Origin: an uncultured Bacteroidales bacterium
GTDB taxonomy: Bacteria > Bacteroidota > Bacteroidia > Bacteroidales > P3
Direction of reading: 5' to 3'
Length of the DNA stretch: 44,661 nucleotides
NCBI GenBank assembly: GCA_947165345.1
Contig: CAMVAA010000002.1
Span: 1 to 44,661 of the forward strand
In this document: piece after piece, positions 10,198-22,446 of the stretch
Layout: every line of letters starts with the position of its first letter
Position numbering within the stretch: the first letter of the stretch is position 1
Notes under the pieces: generated by a model
What the model saw: the letters and a program-made list of their open reading frames with translations, nothing else
The model's database searches: none
Told to the model about the DNA's origin: nothing
Made by a program: the position numbers and the translations under genes

Positions 10198-11820
10198 TCA
10201 CACCTTGGGACCGGCGGCCACGAGGGCTTTGCCGGCTGCGTTGTGGGTGAACTTGTCGAAGTTCTTCTCAAAGCGAGCCGCAAGGTCGCGGGCTTTCTCG
10301 TCCCACTGCGCTGCGTTGGCGTAGGTGTCGCGCGGGTCGAGAATCTTCGGGTCCACACCCGGCAGCGCTGTAGGCACTTCGAAGTCGAAGTAGGGTATCT
10401 TCTTAGTCTCGGCCTTCAGGATGCTGCCGTCGAGGATGGCGTCGATAATTCCACGCGTATCTTTAATACTGATACGCTTGCCGGTGCCGTTCCATCCGGT
10501 GTTCACCAGATAGGCCTTGGCGCCGCTCTTCTCCATGCGTTTCACCAGTTCCTCGGCATACTTGGTGGGATGCAGCTCGAGGAATGCCTGACCGAAGCAG
10601 GCGCTGAATGTCGGCGTCGGCTCGGTGATGCCACGCTCGGTGCCGGCCAGCTTGGCCGTGAAGCCGCTGAGGAAGTAGTATTTGCACTGCTCGGCGGTGA
10701 GGATGCTCACCGGAGGGAGCACGCCGAAGGCGTCGGCCGAGAGGAAGATGACATTCTCGGCGGCGGGGCCGGCGCTCTTGCCGTGGACCGGCATCACTAT
10801 CTTCTCGATGTGGTCTATGGGGTAGCTCACGCGGGTGTTCTCGGTGACGCTCTTGTCGGCGAAGTCAATCTTGCCGTCGGCGGCCACGGTGACATTCTCC
10901 AGCAGGGCGTTGCGGCGGATGGCGTTGTAGATGTCAGGCTCGCTGTCCTTGTCGAGGTTGATGACCTTGGCGTAGCAACCGCCCTCGAAGTTGAAGACGC
11001 CCTCGTCGTCCCAGCCGTGCTCGTCGTCGCCAATGAGGAGACGCTTGGGGTCGGTGGAGAGGGTGGTCTTGCCGGTGCCGCTCAGGCCGAAGAAGATGGC
11101 CGTATGCTGTCCCTGCATGTCGGTGTTGGCCGAGCAGTGCATGGCGGCGATACCGCGCAGCGGCAGGTAGTAGTTCATCATCGAGAACATGCCTTTCTTC
11201 ATCTCGCCGCCGTACCAGGTGTTGAGGATCACCTGCTCGCGCGAACTGACGTTGAAGGCCACGCAGGTCTCGCTGTTCAACCCCAACTCTTTGTAGTTCT
11301 CCACCTTGGCCTTGCTGGCGGTGTAGACGGTGAAACTGGGCTGGAAGTCCTTGAGCTCGTCGGCGGTGGACTTGATGAACATGTTGCGCACGAAGTGGGC
11401 CTGCCAGGCCACCTCCATAATGAAGCGCACGGCGATGCGGGTGTCCTTGTTGGCGCCGCAGAAGGCGTCGACCACGAAGAGTTCCTTGCCGCAGAGTTCC
11501 TTGACGGCCAGGTTCTTCATCTTGCCCCACACCTCCTCGCTCATCGGGTGGTTGTCGTTCTTGTACTCGTCGCTGGTCCACCAGACGGTGTCCTTCGACT
11601 GTGCATCCATCACAATATATTTGTCCTTGGGCGAGCGGCCGGTGTAGATACCGGTCATCACGTTCACGGCGTCCAGCTCTGTGAGCTGACCTTTGTCATA
11701 GCCCGTGAGAGCGGGATCCATCTCGAACTTGAACAGGTCTTCGTACGAGGGGTTGTAGTGGATGCCTTTGACACCGGTGATACCCAGTGTTTCAAGGTCT
11801 TTTCTGATTTTCTCGTTCAT
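10198..11820 (-). CDS. pckA: Phosphoenolpyruvate carboxykinase (ATP)
   Basis: 540 aa; [28 protein letters not shown] kinase motif. Confidence 0.97.
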   Translation of the reverse strand: MNEKIRKDLETLGITGVKGIHYNPSYEDLFKFEMDPALTGYDKGQLTELDAVNVMTGIYTGRSPKDKYIVMDAQSKDTVWWTSDEYKNDNHPMSEEVWGKMKNLAVKELCGKELFVVDAFCGANKDTRIAVRFIMEVAWQAHFVRNMFIKSTADELKDFQPSFTVYTASKAKVENYKELGLNSETCVAFNVSSREQVILNTWYGGEMKKGMFSMMNYYLPLRGIAAMHCSANTDMQGQHTAIFFGLSGTGKTTLSTDPKRLLIGDDEHGWDDEGVFNFEGGCYAKVINLDKDSEPDIYNAIRRNALLENVTVAADGKIDFADKSVTENTRVSYPIDHIEKIVMPVHGKSAGPAAENVIFLSADAFGVLPPVSILTAEQCKYYFLSGFTAKLAGTERGITEPTPTFSACFGQAFLELHPTKYAEELVKRMEKSGAKAYLVNTGWNGTGKRISIKDTRGIIDAILDGSILKAETKKIPYFDFEVPTALPGVDPKILDPRDTYANAAQWDEKARDLAARFEKNFDKFTHNAAGKALVAAGPKV

Positions 11821-11856
11821 ATTATTTTTTTTATTGTTGATTTCACTGATTATTCT

Positions 11857-13323
11857 CTATTCACCTTTCATTGTCATCTTGTACAAATTGACCGATCCAT
11901 CGATGTCCTTTTCTGCAGCAGAGTTGCCATACTTGTCCACGTCGAAGACGTTTTTCGGCGAGCGAGTGATACTCAAAGGACCGCCGACGCATCCGCCGTC
12001 GCATGCCATGCCTTCGAAGAAGTTGGCGGTCTCTTTCTTGGCTCGCAACAGGGCTAAATGCTGACGGCACTGGTCTATTCCGTTCATAACGCAGGGGTTC
12101 ACCCCTTCCAGCCCCAGCTTTTCGGCCACATGGACCACACCTTGGGCTATACCGCCGCTCTTTGCGAAGATACGTCCATAGAAGGAAGCATTGTCTAGGT
12201 GGGTGTCCTCACATTGCGTTGTGTCGATTCCACGTGCGTCGAGGAATGCCTGCAACTCTTCAAAGCTCATCACACAATCAATCATTCCCTGGGTCTTCTC
12301 GAGCGTATACTCGAATTTCTTGGCGGCGCAAGGACCGATAAAGACAACTTTAGCGGTGGGGTCGCTACGCTTTATAAGACGTGCGGTAGTAATCATCGGT
12401 GAGGGCGATGTAGAGATGGCGTCTTTGAACTCGGGAAAATTGGTCTCTATGAAACGCACAAAAGCTGGACAACAACTAGTTGTCATAACAGGGCTGTCGC
12501 TCTCTGAGGCTTTGTGCTGGAATTCACGAGCTTCAGTATAGAGGGTGATGTCGGCACCGAGGGCAGCTTCCACTACCTGATGGAAACCTAGTCGCTTGAT
12601 AGCGGTGACCACCTGTTCGATACGGCCGAACCGGCATTGTCCGACAATGGCAGGAGCAATGACAGCATAGACACGGTATTTAGAATTGTTTTCCGACTGT
12701 TTCAACATGTCGATAATGTCGAGTACTAACGAACGGTCAGTAATGGCACCGAAGGGGCAACTAACCACACAGGCACCGCAGGAAATGCATTTGTCGTTGT
12801 CGATGACAGCCTTGTCGTCCTCTTTTCGTATGGAAAGAGCCTTGGGCTTGCAACTCTTGATACAAGGGCGTTTCTGGGCTATGATTGCACTGTAGGGACA
12901 GGCTGCAGCACATTTGCCACACTCAATGCACTTCTCTTTATCGATATGGCATCGGTGGTTGACAATAGTGATGGCACCCTTGGGGCAAACCTCCTTGCAG
13001 GAATGCATCATGCAGCCTCTGCACGCCTCGGTGACAAGCATACCGGCTGCGGGACATTCGTCGCAAGCAATTTCCATCACCTGAACAGGGTTGGGATTAT
13101 CCTTATTGCCGCCCATGGCCATGTGGATTCGCTCCTGGACAATGGCGCGTTCTTTGTATATACAGCAGTTAAGTTCCGATTTAGGGCCCGGACTTATAAG
13201 TTTTGGTATCTCCAAGTATGCCTCGTCGAGCCCCCCATCGTATGCGCGACGGATGACCTCTTTGAGGACTTTATATTTAATCCATTGTACGTTAGTATCG
13301 AATAGTTTCTGCTCCATAATCAA
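11857..13323 (-). CDS. [FeFe] hydrogenase catalytic-domain protein, group-B-like monomeric form
   Basis: Two C-x2-C-x2-C-x3-C ferredoxin-type motifs; H-cluster motifs TTSCCPAFVRF, IGPCAAKKFE, GMACDGGCVGGP. Confidence 0.85.
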   Translation of the reverse strand: MIMEQKLFDTNVQWIKYKVLKEVIRRAYDGGLDEAYLEIPKLISPGPKSELNCCIYKERAIVQERIHMAMGGNKDNPNPVQVMEIACDECPAAGMLVTEACRGCMMHSCKEVCPKGAITIVNHRCHIDKEKCIECGKCAAACPYSAIIAQKRPCIKSCKPKALSIRKEDDKAVIDNDKCISCGACVVSCPFGAITDRSLVLDIIDMLKQSENNSKYRVYAVIAPAIVGQCRFGRIEQVVTAIKRLGFHQVVEAALGADITLYTEAREFQHKASESDSPVMTTSCCPAFVRFIETNFPEFKDAISTSPSPMITTARLIKRSDPTAKVVFIGPCAAKKFEYTLEKTQGMIDCVMSFEELQAFLDARGIDTTQCEDTHLDNASFYGRIFAKSGGIAQGVVHVAEKLGLEGVNPCVMNGIDQCRQHLALLRAKKETANFFEGMACDGGCVGGPLSITRSPKNVFDVDKYGNSAAEKDIDGSVNLYKMTMKGE

Positions 13324-14483
13324 TCGTAGTTCACGGTTACATTTTTACCCATCTTGCTAAGGTTGGCGGCCAAACGCTCGACGAGTTTGAGTTTCATAGT
13401 TATATCAATATCAAGTCCCTGATGGGCAGCGTTGACATTCTGTCCGACAAAGAACACCACGTGCGTGGCTTCCTCGAAGATGATGTTCGCCAGCAGCGAA
13501 CCGCCATCTTTCTTGGCATAAGTCTTTGGTGTAAGGTCTTTCTCTGAAACGTATTTCTCTGATAGCGACAATAGGCGTCGCAGCGTGATAACGCCCTCTG
13601 TGACAAGGTCGATGCCGTCAATGAATCCTATGGGAGGTACATCTTTGTCAGGAAAGTCGAAGCTGGTCTTCAACTGTCGACCGATACAACGAGCCACTAC
13701 CTGTGAGGTAGTGCCGCCGCATACTATGCGTTTGTCGGCGTCCATCATGAACCGATGGACATATTCCTCGTCTTTTTCCTTGTCTACAGGCGGACCAACC
13801 ATGATATGCACCATTGTACGAGGACGCATGCGAATAGCAGCCACCGTAGTGTCGTCGCCCGGCTTGTCAAGATATAGGTCATTGCATGCCGAAGCAAGAA
13901 GACAGGCCGCGGCTCGGGCCGACATGTGGGCGTCGATGTTGTGGTCGAGGTGTTCCATTATTTCCTTGCGCTGCCATCCGAAGTTCAGCATCTGTCCGAT
14001 GCCGGCATGTATAGTGCCGTCACTCATCACGAAGACCATGTCTCCCTCATCAAGTTCAAGTTCAGTGACAAACACGCGCTTGTTGTAAACGTTCATTTCC
14101 TCACGAGGAAAATCGCAAGTATGACCGTGATGGTACCAGATAGCCTCAGGGTTGTCGAACTCAAATAGGTGTCCCCTACCCTCATTGTTAACGTGTATGA
14201 TAGAGAAAGTGCTGTAGGCAACGCCACGCTCTTTGCATACAGGTAGCGTCTGGATGATGGTACCGACACAATCCTCTATATCGGCACCGCCGGCCACCAT
14301 CGTGCAAAGTATCTTGCTCGTGAGCGTGGATAGTATGTTGGCTTTCACTCCGCTTCCAAGTCCGTCGGCAAGCACCAACGTCGTCCACTCACCATCCGAG
14401 GTCAACTCCACGTTATCCCCGCAGAGTTCCTCGCCATAGTGGTTCAGCGAAGTGTATCCGTATTCTACACAGAGTTTTTTCAT
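13320..14483 (-). CDS. SpoIIE/PP2C-family serine phosphatase (hydrogenase-associated)
   Basis: TTLVLADGLGSGVKAN and GDMVFVMSDGTIHAG, GDDTTVAAIRM motifs; 4-bp overlap with downstream hydrogenase gene. Confidence 0.87.
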   Translation of the reverse strand: MKKLCVEYGYTSLNHYGEELCGDNVELTSDGEWTTLVLADGLGSGVKANILSTLTSKILCTMVAGGADIEDCVGTIIQTLPVCKERGVAYSTFSIIHVNNEGRGHLFEFDNPEAIWYHHGHTCDFPREEMNVYNKRVFVTELELDEGDMVFVMSDGTIHAGIGQMLNFGWQRKEIMEHLDHNIDAHMSARAAACLLASACNDLYLDKPGDDTTVAAIRMRPRTMVHIMVGPPVDKEKDEEYVHRFMMDADKRIVCGGTTSQVVARCIGRQLKTSFDFPDKDVPPIGFIDGIDLVTEGVITLRRLLSLSEKYVSEKDLTPKTYAKKDGGSLLANIIFEEATHVVFFVGQNVNAAHQGLDIDITMKLKLVERLAANLSKMGKNVTVNYD

Positions 14484-14485
14484 AT

Positions 14486-14520
14486 TTCACCTTTCACTAT
14501 TCACCAATCACTTGTCACTT
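14486..14520 (-). repeat. Heptamer tandem array (5 units; TCAC at 14487, 14494, 14501, 14508, 14515)
   Basis: Exact 7-bp spacing; on minus strand each unit carries GTGA; overlaps last codons and stop of the hydS-like gene. Confidence 0.8.
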
Positions 14521-16268
14521 ACCTTTGCCGTTTTCCAATCTTTCGGACGTCCGTCCACTCCAAGATCTCCCTGACCGTCGGTGAGTGTTTTCTTTAATTT
14601 AAGCAGTGCCACTTTAGTCTCAGCGGTTGTCTCGCCCAATAGTGAGGCAATCTCTTGCGCCACACGCATCTGCTTCATAATAAGGTCATCGGTGGTGGAT
14701 ACGGTGTCCATGCGCACTTGCTCCAACTTCTTGTCATAGTTCACCATCTCGGAAATATCCTTCATCAGGCCAAATAGCAGGTTCTGCTCACTTAGCAGGC
14801 TTACTGTCAGGCTCAGATACCGGTCGGTGGCATTGATGTGCAGACGCGGATTCTCCACGCGTTGTTTCTTCGAGTAAGCGTTGTAGAAGTCTATAGGCTG
14901 GAAACTTTCCGAAACAGGACGGCCTACCACACTCTCGGGAGTGCCGGTGAGGCCCAGCATCTTCATGGCCGATGCGTTGATGTCCACGATATTCATGTCG
15001 GGGTCGACAAGCATCACGCCTTCAGGCGAGTTTCGGACAATATCCACAGCCAGGCTTTCTGCGCGCTTGCGCATGTAGGGCAGGCATATATCGATGTCGG
15101 CATAGCCGTTCACCACGGCCCAGGCTTTTTCGCGGCAGGTGCGATAGCCGCAGGCACCACAATCAAGCTCGTCGGCTTTGGTAAATTTGCCGGTACGGTG
15201 CAGCACATCCTCAATCTCTTTGTCGCTGGCTGGACGACTCTTGGCACGCAGACGCGGATGGGCGTAAGCCAACGACACCCCTGCGTCGGCCGCAGGCAGA
15301 TGTTTGCGTGTAGCCATCTCGTGTTCCACATAGCGGTCGATATCTGCCTCAGCCTTAATCATACCGCCATCGTGTGCAATAGAGCAAGGTCCGTTGATGC
15401 AGCCACCGGGACACACGTTCATCTCTATGAACACGTGGTCCATAGACTCAATGTTTTCCAACACATCGGCAATACGGTCCACGCCGTCCACTGTCATGTA
15501 TCGGTAGCCTTCCGGCAAAGCGTCGAACGAGCGTATAATGCCCTGCGTTACAGGATAAGCTTTCGCGCGGTTGGCGATGTCGCACTCGTCGCCTACCGTA
15601 AGTTTGTTTATAGTATTCAGGTCTATGCCGTTTTCTTCAAATAGCTGCAACAGTTCCTCGAAAGTAATGACGGCATCTATGGCGTGTTCATCGGCCTCGC
15701 GTTTTTTTGCTATACAAGGACCGACGAAGACTATTTTCAAGTTTGGGTCGTTGCGGCGCAACATTTTTGCATGTGCCACCATCGGCGAGTCGACAGGGGC
15801 CAGATAGGGCAGAGCTTTGGGATAGTACATCTGTATCAGGCGACAGGCTGCCGGACAAGCCGACGTGATAAAGTTGCGCATTTCGCCTTTGGCCAGCACT
15901 CGTTTGTACTCTTCGGTGACGGCTTGTGCGCCGATGGCCGTCTCTTCGGCTATAGCAAAACCTAGTTTGGCAAGCGCTATGCGTAATACCGAGAAGTCAT
16001 CCTGTACAAGACTGCTGATAAACGACGGCGCCACCGTAGCAGCCATACGGGCACCACTCTTGAGCAACTCGCGCACCACAGGTAGCTCGCTATGCTCTAT
16101 CTTGGCATGCTGGGGGCATACCTTGGTGCAATGGCCACATAGGATGCAGTGCTCCTCGATGATTTGCGCGTGATGGTCCTTGATGTTGATGGCCTTCACC
16201 GGGCATTCGCGTAGGCAACGGTAGCAGTCTTTACATCGTACAGTCTTGAATTCCAAATACTCGGACAT
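14508..16268 (-). CDS. hydS: Sensory [FeFe] hydrogenase, group-C (HydS)-like, with C-terminal PAS domain
   Basis: N-terminal 2x[4Fe-4S]; H-cluster motifs TSACPAACR, VGPCIAKKRE, MNVCPGGCINGP; CGACGYRTC cluster; PAS (RNSPEGVMLVDPDMNIVDINASAMKMLG). Confidence 0.87.
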   Translation of the reverse strand: MSEYLEFKTVRCKDCYRCLRECPVKAINIKDHHAQIIEEHCILCGHCTKVCPQHAKIEHSELPVVRELLKSGARMAATVAPSFISSLVQDDFSVLRIALAKLGFAIAEETAIGAQAVTEEYKRVLAKGEMRNFITSACPAACRLIQMYYPKALPYLAPVDSPMVAHAKMLRRNDPNLKIVFVGPCIAKKREADEHAIDAVITFEELLQLFEENGIDLNTINKLTVGDECDIANRAKAYPVTQGIIRSFDALPEGYRYMTVDGVDRIADVLENIESMDHVFIEMNVCPGGCINGPCSIAHDGGMIKAEADIDRYVEHEMATRKHLPAADAGVSLAYAHPRLRAKSRPASDKEIEDVLHRTGKFTKADELDCGACGYRTCREKAWAVVNGYADIDICLPYMRKRAESLAVDIVRNSPEGVMLVDPDMNIVDINASAMKMLGLTGTPESVVGRPVSESFQPIDFYNAYSKKQRVENPRLHINATDRYLSLTVSLLSEQNLLFGLMKDISEMVNYDKKLEQVRMDTVSTTDDLIMKQMRVAQEIASLLGETTAETKVALLKLKKTLTDGQGDLGVDGRPKDWKTAKVSDK

Positions 16269-16286
16269 GATTCTATAGCTATTGTC

Positions 16287-16586
16287 TTAGTTAATAAATA
16301 GTTTGGGGTAGATTTCTTTGGCGAACAGTTCTTCCGCATTGCCAGCATTGACACTGTGCAAGATGAACCCTTCCGGGGTTTCCTCCACATGCGGTCCACG
16401 TTCCGAGGGTTCCATACCTTCGCATCCGACGTTTACACCCAATGCGCAGTGACCGAGGCAAAAGCTTGCTTGCAAATCAATGACGTCTTCCACATCATAT
16501 TTTTTCAGCACTTCCTTGAATGCTTCAATGACTTCGTACGACCCTTTCAGATGGCATGAACTGCCGACACATACTTTGATTGTCAT
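16287..16586 (-). CDS. (2Fe-2S) thioredoxin-like ferredoxin (NuoE-like)
   Basis: KVCVGSSCHLKGS...ASFCLGHCALGVNVGCEG. Confidence 0.85.
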   Translation of the reverse strand: MTIKVCVGSSCHLKGSYEVIEAFKEVLKKYDVEDVIDLQASFCLGHCALGVNVGCEGMEPSERGPHVEETPEGFILHSVNAGNAEELFAKEIYPKLFIN

Positions 16587-16632
16587 ATTAATTATTAATG
16601 TATTAGTTTTTTTAGTTTCAAGTAGTTTTAAC

Positions 16633-16688
16633 CTGTGAGCTTTAAGTGTTCAGTGTGAGTGTGGACACCTACTACTTAAAGCTCACAG
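16633..16688. repeat. Perfect 15-bp inverted repeat with 26-nt loop between ppdK and ferredoxin gene
   Basis: CTGTGAGCTTTAAGT (16633-16647) / ACTTAAAGCTCACAG (16674-16688). Confidence 0.85.
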
Positions 16689-16701
16689 CTTAGTGTTTTT
16701 T

Positions 16702-19473
<2,772 letters not shown>

Positions 19474-19531
19474 CTCGATTAAATTATTTGTTATTAATTG
19501 ATTAGTTACTATTTTCTCCAAAACGAGATTG

Positions 19532-19561
19532 CAAAGGTACGCTTTTTTTTGGACATGACAA
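19532..19561 (-). promoter_or_regulatory. Bacteroidetes-type sigma promoter for ppdK (TTG-N19-TACCTTTG)
   Basis: Minus-strand TTG (19561-19559), 19-nt spacer, TACCTTTG (19539-19532); matches TTTG/TAnnTTTG consensus. Confidence 0.75.
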
Positions 19562-19602
19562 GCTTTTTTTATAAAAAGATTTCAACATCTACGTACAGAG
19601 CC

Positions 19603-19637
19603 AAGTGTTAAGTGGTAAGTGACAAGTGTTAAGGTGA
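19603..19637. repeat. Heptamer tandem array: AAGTGTT AAGTGGT AAGTGAC AAGTGTT AAGGTGA
   Basis: Five consecutive 7-mers in ppdK/tolC divergent intergenic region. Confidence 0.85.
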
Positions 19638-19645
19638 TGGGGTAG

Positions 19646-19666
19646 AAATGTTAAATTTTAACATTT
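19646..19666. promoter_or_regulatory. Operator-like palindrome
   Basis: AAATGTTAAA-T-TTTAACATTT, perfect 10-bp arms with 1-nt centre, in divergent intergenic region. Confidence 0.55.
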
Positions 19667-19770
19667 GAGAAAAGTTTTTTAGCAGCGACTTCCTGTTGTA
19701 AGACAGGTAGTTTAGAACAAAATTCGGGCGGTTGGAATTATAATTATGCCACGTTATCGGCTTTTCTTTG

Positions 19771-19778
19771 TACCTTTG
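19771..19778 (+). promoter_or_regulatory. Candidate -7 box TACCTTTG upstream of tolC-like gene
   Basis: TAnnTTTG match 46 bp upstream of the ATG at 19824; no clear -33 element found. Confidence 0.5.
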
Positions 19779-19823
19779 CAGCCGCTACGCGAGTGGCGGA
19801 ACAAAAATAACTACTTAACAACT

Positions 19824-21314
19824 ATGGCATTAAAGAGAATACTGACTATATCGGCGGCACTTGTGGTGTCGTGTACGATGGTGTGGGGGCAGGAGACGCT
19901 GACGCTGACGGACTGCCGCCAGCGGGCGCTGGAGGCCAACCGCGGGCTGAAGCAGGCCCAGGCGAAGCGCGAGCAGAGCGCCGCGCTGCAGAAGGTGGCC
20001 CTGTGGCAGATGCTGCCCAAGGTGAGCGCCAACGGAGGGTATATGTGGATGGAGAAGAGCGTCAAGCTGCTCAGCGACGAGCAGAAGGAGCGGTTGAGCC
20101 ACATCGGCGACGACCTTCAGGCCGACATCAGCGAGGCGATACACAGCGAGCTGTCGGACCTGAACATAGGCCCCGTCACCATCGGCGACGCGCTGGCCAA
20201 CCGGTTCGACGCGGCCATGACGTCGGCCGACCTCAGCGGCAAGGTGAACGCCATGGGCAACGAGATAATAGACGGCCTGACCACCGACACGCGCAACACC
20301 GGCGTGGCGGCGGTGACGCTGACGCAGCCGCTCTATATGGGCGGCAAGCTGGCGGCGGCCTACCGTACGGCGCGCCTGGCGGCCCACCTGAGCGGGGTGC
20401 AGTACGACCAGAAGCGCGAGGCCACCCTGGTGGCGGTCGACGAGGCCTACTGGCAGGTAGTGAGCGTGAAGCACAAGCAGCGGCTGGCGCAGCGCTACGC
20501 CGCCCTGCTCGACACGCTGGAGCGAAATGTGCAGCTGGCGGTGGAGGCTGAGATGGCCACGAAGGGCGACCTGGCGAAGGTGCGTGTGAAGCGAAACGAG
20601 GCGCAGATGAGCCTAGCCAAGGCCACCAACGGGCTGGCGCTGGCCAAGATGCTGCTGGCCGAGCGGTGCGGCATGCCGCTGGACAGCCGCTTCGACGTGG
20701 GCGACGGGCAGGACATGATGGCTGCGGGCCGACCCGAGACCAAGGACAGCACGGCGACGACGGCCGGCATAGAGCGGCGCGCCGAGATGAAGATGCTGCG
20801 CATAGCCGACAGCATAGCCCGCGAGGGGGTGCGGATAGCGGCGAGCACGCTGCAGCCGAACATAGTGCTCACGGGAGGATACCTGATGAGCAATCCCAAC
20901 GTCTTCAACGGGTTCAGCAACGAGTGGGGCGGGACGTGGATAGCTGGCGTGGCGGTCAACGTGCCGCTGATACACCCCGGCGGCATCTACGCCATCAAGG
21001 CGGCCAAGGCCAAGCGGCGCGAGGTGCAGTACCAGATGGAGGAGGCCCGCGAGATGATCAACCTGCAGGTCGAGAAGCTGCGCTTCGAGCTGGATGTGGC
21101 CTACAAGAAGCTGGCCCAGGCGGAGAGCAACATGGAACAGGCGGAGGAGAACCTGCGGCTGGCCGACGAGAGCTTCAAGGCCGGCATGTGCAGCAGCAGC
21201 GACCTCATGGCGGCCCAGACGGCATGGATGCAGGCCGAAGGAGAGGTGATAGACGCCCGGATAGAGATAGAGATGGACAAGGTTTATCTGAGGCAGGCGG
21301 AGGGGGAGAGTTGA
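19824..21314 (+). CDS. TolC-family outer membrane efflux protein
   Basis: Signal peptide MALKRILTISAALVVSCTMVWGQ; ETLTLTDCRQRALEANRGLKQAQA; duplicated coiled-coil repeat. Confidence 0.9.
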   Translation: MALKRILTISAALVVSCTMVWGQETLTLTDCRQRALEANRGLKQAQAKREQSAALQKVALWQMLPKVSANGGYMWMEKSVKLLSDEQKERLSHIGDDLQADISEAIHSELSDLNIGPVTIGDALANRFDAAMTSADLSGKVNAMGNEIIDGLTTDTRNTGVAAVTLTQPLYMGGKLAAAYRTARLAAHLSGVQYDQKREATLVAVDEAYWQVVSVKHKQRLAQRYAALLDTLERNVQLAVEAEMATKGDLAKVRVKRNEAQMSLAKATNGLALAKMLLAERCGMPLDSRFDVGDGQDMMAAGRPETKDSTATTAGIERRAEMKMLRIADSIAREGVRIAASTLQPNIVLTGGYLMSNPNVFNGFSNEWGGTWIAGVAVNVPLIHPGGIYAIKAAKAKRREVQYQMEEAREMINLQVEKLRFELDVAYKKLAQAESNMEQAEENLRLADESFKAGMCSSSDLMAAQTAWMQAEGEVIDARIEIEMDKVYLRQAEGES

Positions 21315-21377
21315 GGGTTAAGGGTTATGAGTTAAGAGTTAAGAGTTATGAGTTAAGAATTATGAGTTAAGGGTTAA
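21308..21377 (+). repeat. Heptamer tandem array, 10 units of GRRTTAN (GAGTTGA GGGTTAA GGGTTAT GAGTTAA ...)
   Basis: Ten contiguous 7-mers; first unit contains the tolC stop codon TGA. Confidence 0.9.
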
Positions 21378-21431
21378 GTTGTTTTACTACCAAATAATAT
21401 TTCAGTACTAAATTTTTACTACAGAAGAATT

Positions 21432-22418
21432 ATGAAAGAGACAAGCAAATCGCTTTTGGCGGGACTGGCGGTGGTGATAGTGACCATCGGAATAGTGGCC
21501 CTGGTGGGCTTGCTGGCCATACGTCCCGAGAAAGAACTCGTGAGCGGGGAGGCTGACGCGTCGGAGTATCGCGTGAGCAACATGGTGCCGGGCCATATAG
21601 ACACCATCTACGTGACTGAGGGTCAGCGCGTGAGGCGCGGCGACACGCTGGCGCACATAGCGAGTCGTCAGATTGACGCCAAGATGCTGCAGGCGACGGC
21701 GGCCCAAGACGCGGCGACGGCGCAGAGCCGCAAGGCGCGCCACGGGGCGCGGAGCCAGCAGGTGGAAATGGCGCGCCAGGTGTGGCAGAAGGCGCAGGCC
21801 GCGGAGGAGGTGTACAGGAAGAGCTACGAGCGCGTGAAGGGGCTGAAGGAGAAGGGGGTGGTGAGCACGCAGCAGTACGACGAGATAGAGGCCAAGTACA
21901 AGGTGGCGCAGGCCGACTGTGCGGCCGCCGAGCAGCAGTACCTCATGGCCCGCGAGGGCGCGCAGCGTGAGGACATCACGGCGGCGGCGGCCTTGGTGGA
22001 CCGCGCCGGAGGCGCGGTGGCCGAGGTGCAGAGCTACCTGGACGACAGCTACCTGACGGCGCCCTGCGACGGCGAGGTGGTGGAGCTCTTCGCCAAGGTG
22101 GGCGACCTGATAGGGACCGGAAGCCCGGTGGCGAGCATTCTGGACATGGGCGACACGTGGTTCTACTTCGCGGTGCGCGAAGACCTGCTGCGGGGCATCA
22201 ACAGCGGTGCGACGGTGCAGGTGCGAATACCGGCCCTCGGGGACCAGACATACCCGTGCACCGTAAGGCGCATACAGGCGATGGCGAGCTACGCCACGTG
22301 GCACGCGACGAAAATCACGGGGCAGCACGACGTGAGGAGCTTCGACGTGAAGGCGGTGCCGCAGAGCCCGATAGAGGGCCTCAAGCCCGGAATGACGGCC
22401 ATACTGGTGACAGACTGA
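21432..22418 (+). CDS. HlyD-family secretion/efflux periplasmic adaptor
   Basis: N-terminal TM, biotinyl-lipoyl halves (GHIDTIYVTEGQRVRRGDTLAHI; APCDGEVVELFAKVGDLIGTGSPVASI), coiled coil. Confidence 0.9.
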   Translation: MKETSKSLLAGLAVVIVTIGIVALVGLLAIRPEKELVSGEADASEYRVSNMVPGHIDTIYVTEGQRVRRGDTLAHIASRQIDAKMLQATAAQDAATAQSRKARHGARSQQVEMARQVWQKAQAAEEVYRKSYERVKGLKEKGVVSTQQYDEIEAKYKVAQADCAAAEQQYLMAREGAQREDITAAAALVDRAGGAVAEVQSYLDDSYLTAPCDGEVVELFAKVGDLIGTGSPVASILDMGDTWFYFAVREDLLRGINSGATVQVRIPALGDQTYPCTVRRIQAMASYATWHATKITGQHDVRSFDVKAVPQSPIEGLKPGMTAILVTD

Positions 22419-22446
22419 ACAGAGGAACCGACAAAGCGACAGGAAA

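Noticed and set aside
10075-12057. 660-aa plus-strand ORF antisense to pckA
   Set aside because: Antisense shadow of pckA and neighbours; no domain signal.
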